From NCBI GenBank assembly GCA_027365055.1, contig DAHXOD010000002.1, forward strand, positions 1-42,672: 42,672 nucleotides of DNA. The letters run 5' to 3'. Position numbers and translations under genes: made by a program. The notes below the pieces were generated by a model. The model searched no databases. It had not been told where the DNA came from and saw only the letters and a list, made by a program, of their open reading frames with translations. Positions 15,713-24,955 of the stretch are shown in pieces (within the stretch, counting starts at the first letter, position 1; each line of letters opens with the position of its first letter). This DNA comes from a bacterium. Its GTDB lineage: Bacteria > Actinomycetota > Acidimicrobiia > Acidimicrobiales > RAAP-2.

Positions 15713-17251
15713 ATGGCAAGCCACGAGTCGAACGAGCCGGCCGGCATCCCGTCGGCGTCCCTGAATCCCCACCACGACCGACGGTGGCTGATCTTGGCCG
15801 TGCTCGGTCTCGCCCAGCTCATGGTCGTGCTCGACGCCACCATCGTGAACATCGCCTTGCCCACCGCGCAGCACGCCCTCAGGTTCTCCGATGCCGACCG
15901 TCAGTGGATCGTGACCGGGTACGCGCTCGCCTTCGGCAGCCTGCTGCTGCTCGGAGGCCGCCTCTCCGACATGATCGGTCGCAAGCGAGCCCTGATGATC
16001 GGTCTCAGCGGCTTCGCCGTGGCCTCGGCGCTCGGCGGGTTCTCGACCAGCTTCGCCATGCTGTTGGCGGCGCGAGTGCTCCAGGGATCGTTCGGTGCAC
16101 TGCTGGCCCCCGCAGCGTTGGCCATGTTGACCACGACCTTCACGGATCCGTCGGAGCGCGGACGGGCGTTCGGCATCTACGGAGCCATCGCCGGCGGTGG
16201 TGGCGCCATCGGCCTTCTGCTCGGAGGGTTCCTGACCTCCTACGTGTCGTGGCGCTGGACGCTCTTCGTGAACCTGGCGATCGGCGCGGTGGCGATCGCC
16301 GGCGCCGCTGTGCTGCTGTCCAACAGCCGGACCACCGCCCGCCCCCGCCTGGATCTGCCGGGTGTCTTCACTGCCACCGCCGGCCTGTTCGCACTCGTCT
16401 ATGGGTTCTCCCACGCGGAGACCACCTCGTGGGGGGACGCCTACACCGTGATCAGCCTGGCGGTCGCCGTCGTGCTGCTCGTGGTGTTCGTGGCCATCGA
16501 GCGGCGGGTCTCCCAGCCGCTCCTGCCCTTGCGGATCGTCGTCGATCGGAACCGCGGAGGTGCGTTCATCGCCATGTTCGCGGCCGGTGCCGCGATGTCC
16601 GGCACCTTCCTCTTCCTCACCTACTACATGCAGGGCACGCTCCAGTACTCGCCCATCGTGACCGGATTCGCCTACCTGCCGCTGATCGTCGGGCTGATCG
16701 GTTCCGCCCAGGTCGCCACCAACGTGCTGCTTCCGCGTTTCGGACCCAAGTTCATGGTGGCCATCGGCATGCTGGTCGCCTCGTTGGCCATGGTGCTGCT
16801 CACCCGGACCGGGCTGCACTCGAGCTATGTCACGGTGCTGCTCCCCGCGCTGGTCATCCTCGGCGTCGGGTTCGGACTGATCATGGCCCCGTCGATGAGC
16901 GTCGCCACGCTCGGGGCGGCACGAGATGCCGGGGTCGCGTCGGCCATGGTCAACACGACCCAGCAGGTCGGCGGTTCGATCGGCACCTCGCTGCTGAACA
17001 CCCTCGGCGCCAGCGCGGCCGCGGCCTTCGTGCTCGGCAACCACGCGACGGTGACCTCGTCCACGCTGCTCCAGGCGGAGGCCACCGTGCACGGGTACCA
17101 CTCGGTGTTCTCGTACTCAGCCGTGTTTCTGGCGGTCGGCGCGGTCGTCGCCGGCCTGTTGCTGCGGCGGGGAGCCATGGCTGCGCTGGCGAAGGAGGCC
17201 GGCGGGGGAGAAGGCAGCGACGAAGCGGAGAACGTGCTGGTGGTGGTCTGA
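15713..17251 (+). CDS. DHA2 family MFS drug exporter (14 TMS, EmrB/QacA type)
   Basis: 512 residues with 14 predicted transmembrane helices. Motif C-like and motif A-like elements of DHA2 exporters are visible: LDATIVNIALP in helix 1 (motif D1), GGRLSDMIGRKRAL (motif A), RVLQGSFGALLAPAAL (motif B) and GGGGAIGLLLGGFL (motif C). It is expected to expel hydrophobic or cationic compounds by proton antiport. AAAGGAGA at 15699-15706 is a good Shine-Dalgarno for ATG 15713; upstream in-frame starts add only non-hydrophobic residues. The divergent TetR gene is the probable repressor. It faces the KimA-like gene, with a strong hairpin between. Confidence 0.93.
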   Translation: MASHESNEPAGIPSASLNPHHDRRWLILAVLGLAQLMVVLDATIVNIALPTAQHALRFSDADRQWIVTGYALAFGSLLLLGGRLSDMIGRKRALMIGLSGFAVASALGGFSTSFAMLLAARVLQGSFGALLAPAALAMLTTTFTDPSERGRAFGIYGAIAGGGGAIGLLLGGFLTSYVSWRWTLFVNLAIGAVAIAGAAVLLSNSRTTARPRLDLPGVFTATAGLFALVYGFSHAETTSWGDAYTVISLAVAVVLLVVFVAIERRVSQPLLPLRIVVDRNRGGAFIAMFAAGAAMSGTFLFLTYYMQGTLQYSPIVTGFAYLPLIVGLIGSAQVATNVLLPRFGPKFMVAIGMLVASLAMVLLTRTGLHSSYVTVLLPALVILGVGFGLIMAPSMSVATLGAARDAGVASAMVNTTQQVGGSIGTSLLNTLGASAAAAFVLGNHATVTSSTLLQAEATVHGYHSVFSYSAVFLAVGAVVAGLLLRRGAMAALAKEAGGGEGSDEAENVLVVV

Positions 17252-17307
17252 TCGGAGCGGAGACCGGGGTGGCCGTTCGAGCACGCCTGCCTGCCCCCCC
17301 GCCGCCT

Positions 17308-17330
17308 TGCCCGACCACGCGGGTCGGGCA
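17308..17330. terminator. Bidirectional GC-rich hairpin between convergent genes
   Basis: TGCCCGACC-ACGCG-GGTCGGGCA is a perfect 9-bp stem with a 5-nt loop in the 103-nt gap between the MFS exporter (ends 17251) and the permease gene (ends 17355). No T-tract follows on either strand, as is usual for high-GC actinobacteria. Confidence 0.65.
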
Positions 17331-17334
17331 GCGA

Positions 17335-17374
17335 TCAGTCCCGTGACAACGTGGTCAGTCCCGCGACAAGCGGT
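17335..17374. repeat. 20-bp diverged tandem duplication spanning a stop codon
   Basis: TCAGTCCCGTGACAA (17335) and TCAGTCCCGCGACAA (17355) are 20 bp apart and match at 14 of 15 bases. The second contains the TGA stop of the minus-strand permease gene, so another TGA lies 20 nt downstream of it. Confidence 0.85.
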
Positions 17375-19229
17375 ACGGCACCCGCGCCACGTTGACGTTG
17401 GTCCGCCGCCGCAGCACGTTGGCGAGCACGATCCCGCGCTGGTTCTGCAGCAGGCGATGGCGCCACTTGCGGGGCTCCACCTCGGGGATGAGGACCATGA
17501 CCTGGCGGTCGCGGATCTCCGGTGATCCGAGGAATTCGAGCATCGGCGCGGCGACGGTGCGGGTGTGCGGGCGCAGGACCACCAGTCGCACCCCAGGGTT
17601 CCAGCGCTCCCATTCGGACCGCAGCGTCTCGGCCCGCTCGTCGTCGAACTGGACGGTGACCGCCAGGACCTCGTGGCCGAGCGACAGAGCGGTGCCGAGC
17701 GCGGCTCGGGTCATGAGCGACACGGCGGCGACGGTGACGACGACCAGCTCTTCGTGGGCCACCGGGGTCGCGGGCACGGAACCCAGCTCCAGCTCGGTGC
17801 TGACGTCGTCGTAGTACCGGTTGATCCTCGAGAACAGCAGCATCAGCGACGGTATGGCGATCACCACGATCCAGGCTCCTCCGGTGAACTTGGTCACCAG
17901 AAAGATCACGGTCGCCACCCCGGTCATGGCTGCCCCGGTCCCGTTGAGGGCGGCCCGGAGCCACCATCGCTTCGGTCGGGCTCGATGCCAGTGGCGGACC
18001 AGGCCGGTCTGGGAGAGGGTGAAGCCGATGAACACGCCGATGGCGAACAGCGGTATCAGCGAGTTGGTGTTCGCGTTGACGGCAATGAGCAGTATCCCGG
18101 CGAGGGCGGCCAGCATCACCACGCCGTAGCGGTAGACCGGGCGGTCGGCACGCAGCCCGAAGACATGGGGCAGCAGGTTGTCGTGGGCCAGCAGGCTGGC
18201 CATCACCGGCAGGCCCCCGAAGGAGGTGTTGGCTGCGAGGGCCAGGATCACCGTGGTCGACAGGTCGATGACGTAGTAGATCGGGCCGCGCCCGACGGCA
18301 GCCCCGGTGATCTGGCTCAGGACCGTCTGGTCGGCCACCGGCCCGATGTGGAAGCGCACGGTCAGGACTGCCAGGCCGAGGAGCATGGTGGCGAGGATCA
18401 CGCCGAGGATCGCCTCGGTGCGCTTCGCCCGCGGCACGCTCGGGTGCTTGAAGGCGGGCACGTCGTTGGCGATGGCTTCGACACCGGTCAGTGCGCTGCA
18501 TCCGGCGGCGAACGCCTTCAGCAGCAGCAGCACGCCGACGGCGGCCGCGGTCTGCGGGAGCGTCACCGGGTGCACGCCGGAGTTGGGTGCCGGATGGGAT
18601 CGCAGCAGACCGGCGCCGATCACGATGTAGATCCCCACGATGAACACTGCCGTCGGCAACAGAAATGTCCGGGCACTGGTGGCGATGCCGCGCAGGTTGA
18701 GGGCGGTGAGCACCACCAGGATGGCCAGTGCGATCAGCAGGCTGTGCGGTCCCAGTGAGGGGAACGCCGAGACGAGGGCGGCGACCCCGGCGGCGATGGA
18801 CACGGCCACGGTGAGGACGTAGTCGACGACGAGGGACGCGGCGGCCAGGCGGCTGGTGCGAGGGCCCAGGTTGGCCTTGGTGACCGCGTAGGAGCCTCCC
18901 CCGTCGGGGTACGCCTCGATGACCTGGCGGTACGAGAACACCAGGATGATCAACAGGACCACGATGGCCACGGTGATCGGCTCGATCCTCGCCAGCGCCC
19001 CGGCCCCGGCGGTCGCCAGCACCGCGAGCATCGCCTCGGGTCCGTACGCCACCGAGCTGATGGCATCGAGGGAGAGGGCGGGGATCCCCTCGATGCTGGT
19101 GATCAGCCCCTGCTGTGACGCCTTGTCGACGACCGTTGTACCGGGCGCAGGTGCGGCCGGTACCGAGCCAGCAGCAGCACCCCCGCCGACGGGCCGGTCC
19201 ACGGCAGCCTCGCGACTCCCATCGCTCAC
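17355..19229 (-). CDS. APC superfamily permease, KimA-like (probable potassium importer)
   Basis: 624 residues: about 12 transmembrane helices to roughly residue 465, then a cytoplasmic domain of about 150 residues. The segments LDAISSVAYGPEAMLAVLA, VFSYRQVIEAYPDGGGSYAV and FAAGCSALTGVEAIANDVP strongly resemble the Bacillus KimA (YdaO) group, K+/H+ symporters whose soluble domain binds c-di-AMP in some bacteria. Amino-acid transport remains the alternative for this superfamily. It starts at GTG 19229; there is no clear Shine-Dalgarno. The gene is monocistronic, convergent with the MFS exporter and divergent from the M20 peptidase. I see no K+ or c-di-AMP riboswitch in the 137-nt upstream gap. 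Confidence 0.82.
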   Translation of the reverse strand: MSDGSREAAVDRPVGGGAAAGSVPAAPAPGTTVVDKASQQGLITSIEGIPALSLDAISSVAYGPEAMLAVLATAGAGALARIEPITVAIVVLLIILVFSYRQVIEAYPDGGGSYAVTKANLGPRTSRLAAASLVVDYVLTVAVSIAAGVAALVSAFPSLGPHSLLIALAILVVLTALNLRGIATSARTFLLPTAVFIVGIYIVIGAGLLRSHPAPNSGVHPVTLPQTAAAVGVLLLLKAFAAGCSALTGVEAIANDVPAFKHPSVPRAKRTEAILGVILATMLLGLAVLTVRFHIGPVADQTVLSQITGAAVGRGPIYYVIDLSTTVILALAANTSFGGLPVMASLLAHDNLLPHVFGLRADRPVYRYGVVMLAALAGILLIAVNANTNSLIPLFAIGVFIGFTLSQTGLVRHWHRARPKRWWLRAALNGTGAAMTGVATVIFLVTKFTGGAWIVVIAIPSLMLLFSRINRYYDDVSTELELGSVPATPVAHEELVVVTVAAVSLMTRAALGTALSLGHEVLAVTVQFDDERAETLRSEWERWNPGVRLVVLRPHTRTVAAPMLEFLGSPEIRDRQVMVLIPEVEPRKWRHRLLQNQRGIVLANVLRRRTNVNVARVPYRLSRD

Positions 19230-19353
19230 TCCGGGCTGCCGGTCATGTCGGGGGCTGGCTCGCTGGGCGGGGCATCCACTGATCTTCGCACGACGTCGAC
19301 CGGGTGCCGGAGCAGCCCGGCCACCGGAGCGGCCCGATCGGAACGGCGCAACC

Positions 19354-19359
19354 TAGGAT
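19354..19359 (+). promoter_or_regulatory. -10 box TAGGAT of a probable leaderless transcript
   Basis: TAGGAT fits TANNNT and lies 7 nt before ATG 19367, with no Shine-Dalgarno. Confidence 0.5.
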
Positions 19360-19366
19360 CGCCGGG

Positions 19367-20818
19367 ATGAGCACCGTGCAGCCAACCGGGGACACCGGCG
19401 TGGACACCGGCATCGTGACCGCGGCCCGCGGACGCTGGCGGCGTGAGGTCCTCCCCCTCCTCGAGATCTTCGCCCGCATCCCCGACCTGTCGCCCGCCTT
19501 CGATCCCGGGTGGGAGTCGGCCGGTCACCTCGACGAGGCGGCCCGTCTCCTCGCCGGGTGGGCGTCGGAGCGCGCCATCCCGGGCATCGAGGTCGAGGTG
19601 GTGCGGCTGCCCGGGCTGACCCCCACCGTGGTGGTCGACGTGCCGGCCAGCAATCCCTCGATCACCGGCACCGCCCTCGTCTACGGTCACTACGACAAGC
19701 AGCCGCCCTTCGACGGGTGGACCGGCAACCGGAGCCCGTGGAGCCCGTCGCTCGAAGGCGACCGGCTCTACGCCCGTGGGGTGGCCGACGACGGGTATGC
19801 ACTGCCTTCGGCCCTGGTGGCCATCGAGGCAGTGCTCGCGGCCGGCGGCCGCCACGGGCGGTGCATCGTGGTTGCCGAAGGCTCCGAGGAGAGCGGGAGC
19901 CCTCACCTGCCCGCGGTACTCGACCACCTGGCCGACCGGACCGGGAGACCGGATCTGGTGGTGGCCCTCGACTCCGGTTGCCCGACCGACGACCGGTTGT
20001 GGATCACCACCTCCCTCCGGGGGTTCGTCGACGGCATCCTCACCGTGTCGGTCCTCGACCACGGGGTGCACAGCGGTTCTGCCGGCGGCGTGGTCCCCGA
20101 CTCTTTCCGCCTGATCCGCCACGTGCTCGATCGGGTGGAGGACCCGGTCACCGGCGATGCCCTCCTCCCCGAGCTCCGGGTGGCGCTCCCGTCCGGGGCG
20201 CTCGAGGACGCCTCGGCACTGGCCGACGCCCTCGCCGAACGCGCCGGCGCCGAGCCGTTCCCGCTGGTCGCCGGGTTGGTACTCGAAGGCGACGGGGCGG
20301 TCGACCGGGTCCTGCGGACCGGTTGGTCGACGTCGCTCGCCGTGGTCGGCGCGGACGGGCTGCCGCCCACCCCGACGGCCGGCAACGTGTTGCGTCCGTC
20401 CACCAGCCTGAAGCTGGTCTGGCGGATCCCCCCGACGGCGGATGCCGCCGCCGCGGCCGAGGCCATCGAACGAGCGGTCACCACCGACCCGCCATCCGGG
20501 GCCCGGATCGAGTGGGCGCTGGGCGGTGCAGCCGCGGGCTGGGCCGCGGCGCCCTTCGCCCCGTGGTTCGAACAGGCGCTCGACCGCGCGTCGCGGGCGA
20601 GCTTCGGACGGCCTCCGGGCCGGTTCGGCGAAGGGGGATCGATCCCCTTCATGGGGTGGCTGGCCGACCGCTTCCCCGGGGCACAGATCCTCGCCACCGG
20701 GGTGCTCGGTCCGGGGTCCAACGCCCACGGACCGGACGAGTCGCTCCACCTGCCCACCGCCGAGCGGGTGACCGCCGCGCTAGGCGTGCTGCTCGACGCC
20801 CTGGCCCGCCGACGGTGA
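19367..20818 (+). CDS. M20 family metallopeptidase (dipeptidase-like)
   Basis: 483 residues with the di-zinc M20 motif set: His108 and Asp110 in VYGHYDKQP, Asp141 in ARGVADDGY, the catalytic Glu174-Glu175 in EGSEESGSPH, Asp202 in ALDSG and a late histidine in SNAHGPDESLHL. The dimerisation insert follows ALDSG. The KQP after HYD and the overall length match the carnosinase/DapE-like dipeptidase branch (peptidase M20 ArgE/DapE/CPG2). It is probably a cytoplasmic peptidase or amidohydrolase; substrate unknown. ATG 19367 is supported by a TAGGAT box 7 nt upstream. Its stop overlaps the GTG of the oxidoreductase gene by 4 nt, so the two form an operon. Confidence 0.9.
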   Translation: MSTVQPTGDTGVDTGIVTAARGRWRREVLPLLEIFARIPDLSPAFDPGWESAGHLDEAARLLAGWASERAIPGIEVEVVRLPGLTPTVVVDVPASNPSITGTALVYGHYDKQPPFDGWTGNRSPWSPSLEGDRLYARGVADDGYALPSALVAIEAVLAAGGRHGRCIVVAEGSEESGSPHLPAVLDHLADRTGRPDLVVALDSGCPTDDRLWITTSLRGFVDGILTVSVLDHGVHSGSAGGVVPDSFRLIRHVLDRVEDPVTGDALLPELRVALPSGALEDASALADALAERAGAEPFPLVAGLVLEGDGAVDRVLRTGWSTSLAVVGADGLPPTPTAGNVLRPSTSLKLVWRIPPTADAAAAAEAIERAVTTDPPSGARIEWALGGAAAGWAAAPFAPWFEQALDRASRASFGRPPGRFGEGGSIPFMGWLADRFPGAQILATGVLGPGSNAHGPDESLHLPTAERVTAALGVLLDALARRR

Positions 20819-21936
20819 CCCACCCGGAGTCGATGTCAGGGAACCGTCCTCTGTCGGTGGCGATCGTCGGGTACGGCCTGTCCGGACGCTGGTTCCACGC
20901 CCCGTTGGTGAGCGCAGCGGAAGGGCTGGTCCTCCGGTCGGTGGTCACCGCCGATCCGGTCCGAACGGCTCAGGCCCGCAGTGACCACTCCGGAGTCCAG
21001 GTGCTGGCGGACGTCGGTCAACTGTGGGCCACTGCCGGCGAGCACGATCTGGTGGTCGTGGCCACACCATCAGGGAGCCATGTGCAGGTAGCTCGCGGGG
21101 CGTTGGAACATGGGCTCGCGGTGGTGGTCGACAAGCCCATCGCCCTCACCGGCCCCGAGGGTCGTGCGCTGGTCGACCTGGCCGCCGAGCGCGGCCTGGT
21201 ACTGGCACCGTTTCACAACCGACGCTGGGACAGCGACCACCTGACGCTCCTGCGGCTGCTCGCCGACGGCCGGTTGGGGACCGTGCTCCGCTACGAGTCG
21301 AGGTTCGAGCGGTGGCGACCCGAGCTCGACCGGTCTCGCTGGCGCGACCACCTGACGCCGGCAGAGGGTGGCGGCAGCCTCCTCGACCTCGGAACCCATG
21401 TGGTGGACCAGTCCCTGGTGTTGTTCGGACCGGTGATCGGCGTCTACGCCGAACTACGCTCCCAGCGGGGCGGGTCCGACGACGAAGCCTTCGTCGCCCT
21501 TCATCACCGCTCAGGGGTTCGCTCCCATCTCTCACTCGGACTGCTGTTCGCCAGTCCGGGACCGAGGCTCCGGGTGCTCGGTGATCGAGGAGCGTTCGTG
21601 GTCAGCGGGGTCGACAGCCAAGAAGCCTCGCTCCGGCGGGGGAGATGTCCGGGTGATCCCGGGTTCGGGGAGGAACCCGCGGAACAGTGGGGCACCCTGT
21701 GGAGCGGCGACGTCGACGCCGGGGCCGTTGCCGGGGCGGTCCACGGCGTGCCTGTTCCCAGCGAACCGGGACGCTGGATCGAGTTCTACCTGGGGCTGGA
21801 GCGGGCGCTGCGGTCGGGTGCGCCCCCACCGGTGGACCCGGCCGACGCGCTCGACGGACTGGCGGTGCTCGACGCGGCCCGACGATCGAGCTCGCTGGGC
21901 GAGGTGGTCACCCCGGTGGTCACCTTTGAGCCCTGA
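20815..21936 (+). CDS. Gfo/Idh/MocA family oxidoreductase
   Basis: 373 residues. The N-terminal Rossmann fold has AIVGYGLSGRWFHAPLV, VVVATPSGSHVQVA and the family motif DKPIAL (usually EKP). FHNRRWDSDHLTL and GGGSLLDLGTHVVDQSL form the substrate pocket of the C-terminal alpha/beta domain, with His in LGTHVVD the likely catalytic base. These enzymes oxidise or reduce sugars, inositols or related polyols with NAD(P). GTG 20815 overlaps the preceding stop (GTGA); ATG 20833 is an alternative. It is convergent with the gluconokinase gene 60 nt away, so it is not in the hexuronate operon, though a sugar-related role nearby is suggestive. The 3' gap 21937-21995 shows no strong hairpin. Confidence 0.88.
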   Translation: MTHPESMSGNRPLSVAIVGYGLSGRWFHAPLVSAAEGLVLRSVVTADPVRTAQARSDHSGVQVLADVGQLWATAGEHDLVVVATPSGSHVQVARGALEHGLAVVVDKPIALTGPEGRALVDLAAERGLVLAPFHNRRWDSDHLTLLRLLADGRLGTVLRYESRFERWRPELDRSRWRDHLTPAEGGGSLLDLGTHVVDQSLVLFGPVIGVYAELRSQRGGSDDEAFVALHHRSGVRSHLSLGLLFASPGPRLRVLGDRGAFVVSGVDSQEASLRRGRCPGDPGFGEEPAEQWGTLWSGDVDAGAVAGAVHGVPVPSEPGRWIEFYLGLERALRSGAPPPVDPADALDGLAVLDAARRSSSLGEVVTPVVTFEP

Positions 21937-21995
21937 CTCGGCTGGTCACCCCGGTCCGGTACATCGAATCGTCCCCTCGGGGTGCGCCTGGAGAG

Positions 21996-23567
21996 TCAGG
22001 TCCACGGGCCGGAACCGGCCGCTCGATGCAGGGCGTCGACGAGAACGGGAACCGACGCCCGCAGCTCTGCGTACACCTGATCGGCGTTGGGGTCCACGGT
22101 CACGGCGGGACCGTCCCCTGGATCTCCGGCCAGTGAGCGGAAGGCGGCCTCGAGGTCGCGCTGGTACCCGAGCGCGACCAGTCCCAGAGCCGCGGCGCCC
22201 AGTGCGGTGCCCTCGGTCACCGCGGAGACCCGGAACGGCCGTCCGACCATGCCGGCGACCACTTCGGTCCACAGGACGGACCGGAAGGCCCCTCCGACCC
22301 CCCGGATCGAGGTGACCGGACCCACCCCGTCGAGCCGATCGAGCCGATCGACGACCAGCCGGAGCTGCAGAGCGACGCCCTCGACGGCGGCCCGGAGCAA
22401 ATGGGCTCGGGTGTGGCTGCTGCGGAGCCCGACGAAAGCACCGGCCAGGTCGGGATCAGCGAGCGGCGAGCGCTCCGGCAGCAGGTACGGGAGCAGCGCC
22501 AGCCCGTCACTTCCGGGTGGGACGGTGGCAGCCAGTTCGAGTGCAGCCTGTTCGAGTGCGCCCTGTTCACCCCCGCCAACCCCACCCCCGCCAACCCCAC
22601 CCCCGCCCGGGGTGGGGCTGGGAAGCAGGGCACGTGCGGCCCACCGGGCCACGGCGGCCCCGTTGCTGACTGCACCGCCGACCACCCACAATGAGTCGGT
22701 CAGTGCGTAGCAGAAGAGCGCACCGTCGGGATCGACCACCGGTGAGTGCACGGTGAGTCTGACCGCGCCACTGGTGCCGAGCGACAGCCCGGCGACTCCC
22801 GGGGCCAGGGCGCCGGCACCGACGTTGCTGAGGGGACCGTCGGCGGCCCCGGTGACCACCGGTGTCCCGGCGGGCAGGCCGGTCTGACTGGCGGCCGACG
22901 GCCCGAGTGTCAAGCGGTCGGTCGTCCCCGCGATGTCGGGGAGTTGCGCCACGCGGATCCCGCAGAGCTCGGTCGCGGTCGCGCTCCACGACCGCGACCC
23001 GAGGTCGACCAGACCGGTGCCCGAAGCCGACGAGATCTCGGTCACCAGCGTGCCGGTCAACCACCACAGCACGTAGTCCTTCAGGCCGGCCCACCATCGT
23101 GCGCCGGTCAGCAGCTCGGGACGGTTCTGCGCGAACCAGAGCAGCTTGACCAGTGGCGTCATCGGATGGACCGGGACCCCGGTACGGGCGTGGATGTCGC
23201 CGGCCTGCCCGGCGGCGTGGAGCTGACGAGCCTGATCGGCTGCCCGGGCGTCTGCCCAGGTCAATATCGGCGTCAGCGGTCGGTATGCCACGTCGAGCGC
23301 GACCAAGCCGTGCATGGCCGCGGCGACGGACACGCCGACGACCTCGCCGGACCCGACCGCGTGGGCGCATTCGGTGAGCGCCCCGGCCACCGATCTGAGT
23401 ACGACGGCAGGGTCGTGGCACGCCGGATCGGGCGTCGTACCCAGAGCCGAGTAGTCGCGGACAGCGAGGTGACGCCACCCCGAGGTCGTGGCGAATGCCA
23501 CGGCTTTGACAGCGGTGGTACCGACATCGAGCCCGATCACGACGCCAGCCGCGGAGCCGGCGGTCAT
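21996..23567 (-). CDS. gntK: FGGY family gluconokinase
   Basis: 523 residues. The ATP-binding signature GLDVGTTAVKAVAF lies near residues 12-25. The run SVAAAMHGLVALD, PLTPILTWADARA, ARTGVPVHPMTPLVKLLWF and ISSASGTGLVDL is nearly diagnostic for FGGY gluconokinases of the Bacillus/Lactobacillus GntK type (compare IHPMSPL and SIASATG in those). It phosphorylates D-gluconate to 6-phosphogluconate. The ATG at 23567 overlaps the oxidoreductase stop by 4 nt (ATGA), making it the third gene of the uxaC-uxuB-gntK operon. A Gly-rich insert near residue 325 (PGGGGVGGGGVGGG) is encoded by a 15-bp minisatellite and precedes a Glu/Ala-rich helix; it is absent from relatives I know. Confidence 0.9.
   Translation of the reverse strand: MTAGSAAGVVIGLDVGTTAVKAVAFATTSGWRHLAVRDYSALGTTPDPACHDPAVVLRSVAGALTECAHAVGSGEVVGVSVAAAMHGLVALDVAYRPLTPILTWADARAADQARQLHAAGQAGDIHARTGVPVHPMTPLVKLLWFAQNRPELLTGARWWAGLKDYVLWWLTGTLVTEISSASGTGLVDLGSRSWSATATELCGIRVAQLPDIAGTTDRLTLGPSAASQTGLPAGTPVVTGAADGPLSNVGAGALAPGVAGLSLGTSGAVRLTVHSPVVDPDGALFCYALTDSLWVVGGAVSNGAAVARWAARALLPSPTPGGGGVGGGGVGGGEQGALEQAALELAATVPPGSDGLALLPYLLPERSPLADPDLAGAFVGLRSSHTRAHLLRAAVEGVALQLRLVVDRLDRLDGVGPVTSIRGVGGAFRSVLWTEVVAGMVGRPFRVSAVTEGTALGAAALGLVALGYQRDLEAAFRSLAGDPGDGPAVTVDPNADQVYAELRASVPVLVDALHRAAGSGPWT
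22571..22607. repeat. gntK: 15-bp minisatellite inside gntK
   Basis: CCCCGCCAACCCCAC occurs at 22571-22585 and 22586-22600, followed by a partial copy CCCCGCC (22601-22607). The unit is a multiple of three, so copy-number change adds or removes GVGGG-type pentapeptides without breaking the frame. Confidence 0.95.
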
Positions 23568-24955
23568 GGTGCGGCGTCCTGGCTGAACTGGCGGCACTGG
23601 TCGACGATGGCCTCGACGACCGGCACGTCGTCGGCCAGGGCGGGATCCAGGGTCGTGAGCACCCGGCGGGCGGCGACGGGGAGGGGGCCGTTCACGAGGG
23701 AGGTGAGTCCCGGTGACTGACGGGCGATGCCGGCTGGTCTCCGATCGCGCAGGCAGTGGATCCACGCGGCGATCACCCGGGTGGCACCGGTGGGAAGGCG
23801 ACCGGCCTTCCGCTCGGCCTGCAGGACCGGCAGGACCCGCACCGGGATCTTGGCCGAGCCGTCGATGGCGATCTGGTCGAGCCGGTGCTCGATCCGGCGG
23901 TTGGAGAAGCGTTCGAGCAGCAGCGAGCGATAGGCAAGCAACACGTCTGGAGCATGGCCGATGTGCGGGGAGGCGTCCGACCACCACTCCTCGACCCACG
24001 CAAGGACGGCACCGTCGGCGATGGCTCCGGCGACGGTGGTGTGGCCGCGGGCGCTCCCGGCATAGGCCAAGAGCGAATGCGCCCCGTTCAGGAGCCACAG
24101 CTTGCGGTGCTCGTAGGGCGCAATGTCGTCGGTGAAGGTGGCTCCGGCTTCTTCCCAGCGGGGGCGTCCCGCGGGGAAGGCTCCGCTCAGCACCCACTCC
24201 GCGAACGGCTCGGTGACCACGGGGCACCGGTCGGTCCGGCCGGTCAGCTCGAGCACGCGGCGGCGGTCCCTGTCGGTGGTCGAGGGGGTGATCCGGTCGA
24301 CCACCGTGGTGACAGTGGCGAGCGACCCGTCGATCCAGGTCGCCAGTCCCGGGTCGAGAGCACCGGCCATATCGAGGACCAGGCGGCGGGCGACGACGCC
24401 GTTGGCTGCCAGGTTGTCGCAGGGCACGAGGGCGACTGGTCCGCCGCCGGACCGGCGGCGCGCTGCCAGGCCGGCCACGATGCGGGCCGGAACGGTGGAG
24501 AGCGCGCCATGCGGACCGCGCCGGAGCGTCGCCAGATCGGACTGAATGTCCGGGCGGTCGAAGTCGAGCCCGCCACCAGAGGCGACGGGGTAGCCGTGCT
24601 CGGTGACCGTGGTGGTGATCACGGCGAGGTCCGGCGCACCCCAGCAGGCCTCCCAGGCATCGCGCTCGTCGGCACCGCAGCACTGGGAGATGCTGGCGAC
24701 CACCTCGGTCCGATCGGCGTCGTCCCCTCTGACGATGAGGGTGTAACGGGAATCCTGGTCGTTGAGCTGTTCGACCAGCAGGTTGCCGGGATGCCCGGCG
24801 AACGCGGTGAACTGCCACTGCTCGGTGTCGCTGGCATGGTGGGTGTACCACGCCTGGTGGGAGCGGAAGAAGTGCCCGAGCCCGAGGTGCACGAGCCGCG
24901 TCGGGGAAGCCGGGTGGTCGCCTGGTACGCCACGGAGCGCTGGGCGATCGGTCAC
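23564..24955 (-). CDS. uxuB: Mannitol dehydrogenase family oxidoreductase: fructuronate reductase/mannonate dehydrogenase
   Basis: 463 residues of the long-chain polyol-specific dehydrogenase family. The N-terminal NAD(P)-binding part starts LVHLGLGHFFRSHQAWYTHH. The catalytic Lys285, Asn290 and His293 in HRKLWLLNGAHSLLAY have the same spacing as Lys295/Asn300/His303 of Pseudomonas mannitol 2-dehydrogenase. Operon position directly after uxaC points to reduction of D-fructuronate to D-mannonate (UxuB); tagaturonate reduction to altronate (UxaB) is the alternative that sequence alone does not exclude. The gluconokinase downstream favours mannonate. It starts at GTG 24955 overlapping the uxaC stop by 4 nt, and its stop overlaps the gntK ATG by 4 nt. 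Confidence 0.88.
   Translation of the reverse strand: MTDRPALRGVPGDHPASPTRLVHLGLGHFFRSHQAWYTHHASDTEQWQFTAFAGHPGNLLVEQLNDQDSRYTLIVRGDDADRTEVVASISQCCGADERDAWEACWGAPDLAVITTTVTEHGYPVASGGGLDFDRPDIQSDLATLRRGPHGALSTVPARIVAGLAARRRSGGGPVALVPCDNLAANGVVARRLVLDMAGALDPGLATWIDGSLATVTTVVDRITPSTTDRDRRRVLELTGRTDRCPVVTEPFAEWVLSGAFPAGRPRWEEAGATFTDDIAPYEHRKLWLLNGAHSLLAYAGSARGHTTVAGAIADGAVLAWVEEWWSDASPHIGHAPDVLLAYRSLLLERFSNRRIEHRLDQIAIDGSAKIPVRVLPVLQAERKAGRLPTGATRVIAAWIHCLRDRRPAGIARQSPGLTSLVNGPLPVAARRVLTTLDPALADDVPVVEAIVDQCRQFSQDAAP

Noticed and set aside
14669-17101. An 810-codon minus-strand open frame across the TetR gene and MFS exporter
   Set aside because: Low-complexity Arg/Gly/Glu composition, no domain; it covers the antisense of the MFS gene, whose motifs and codon use are convincing.
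23564-24955. Plain mannitol dehydrogenase or altronate oxidoreductase for the uxuB-type gene
   Set aside because: Not excluded by sequence, but position between uxaC and a gluconokinase makes mannonate/fructuronate the better fit.
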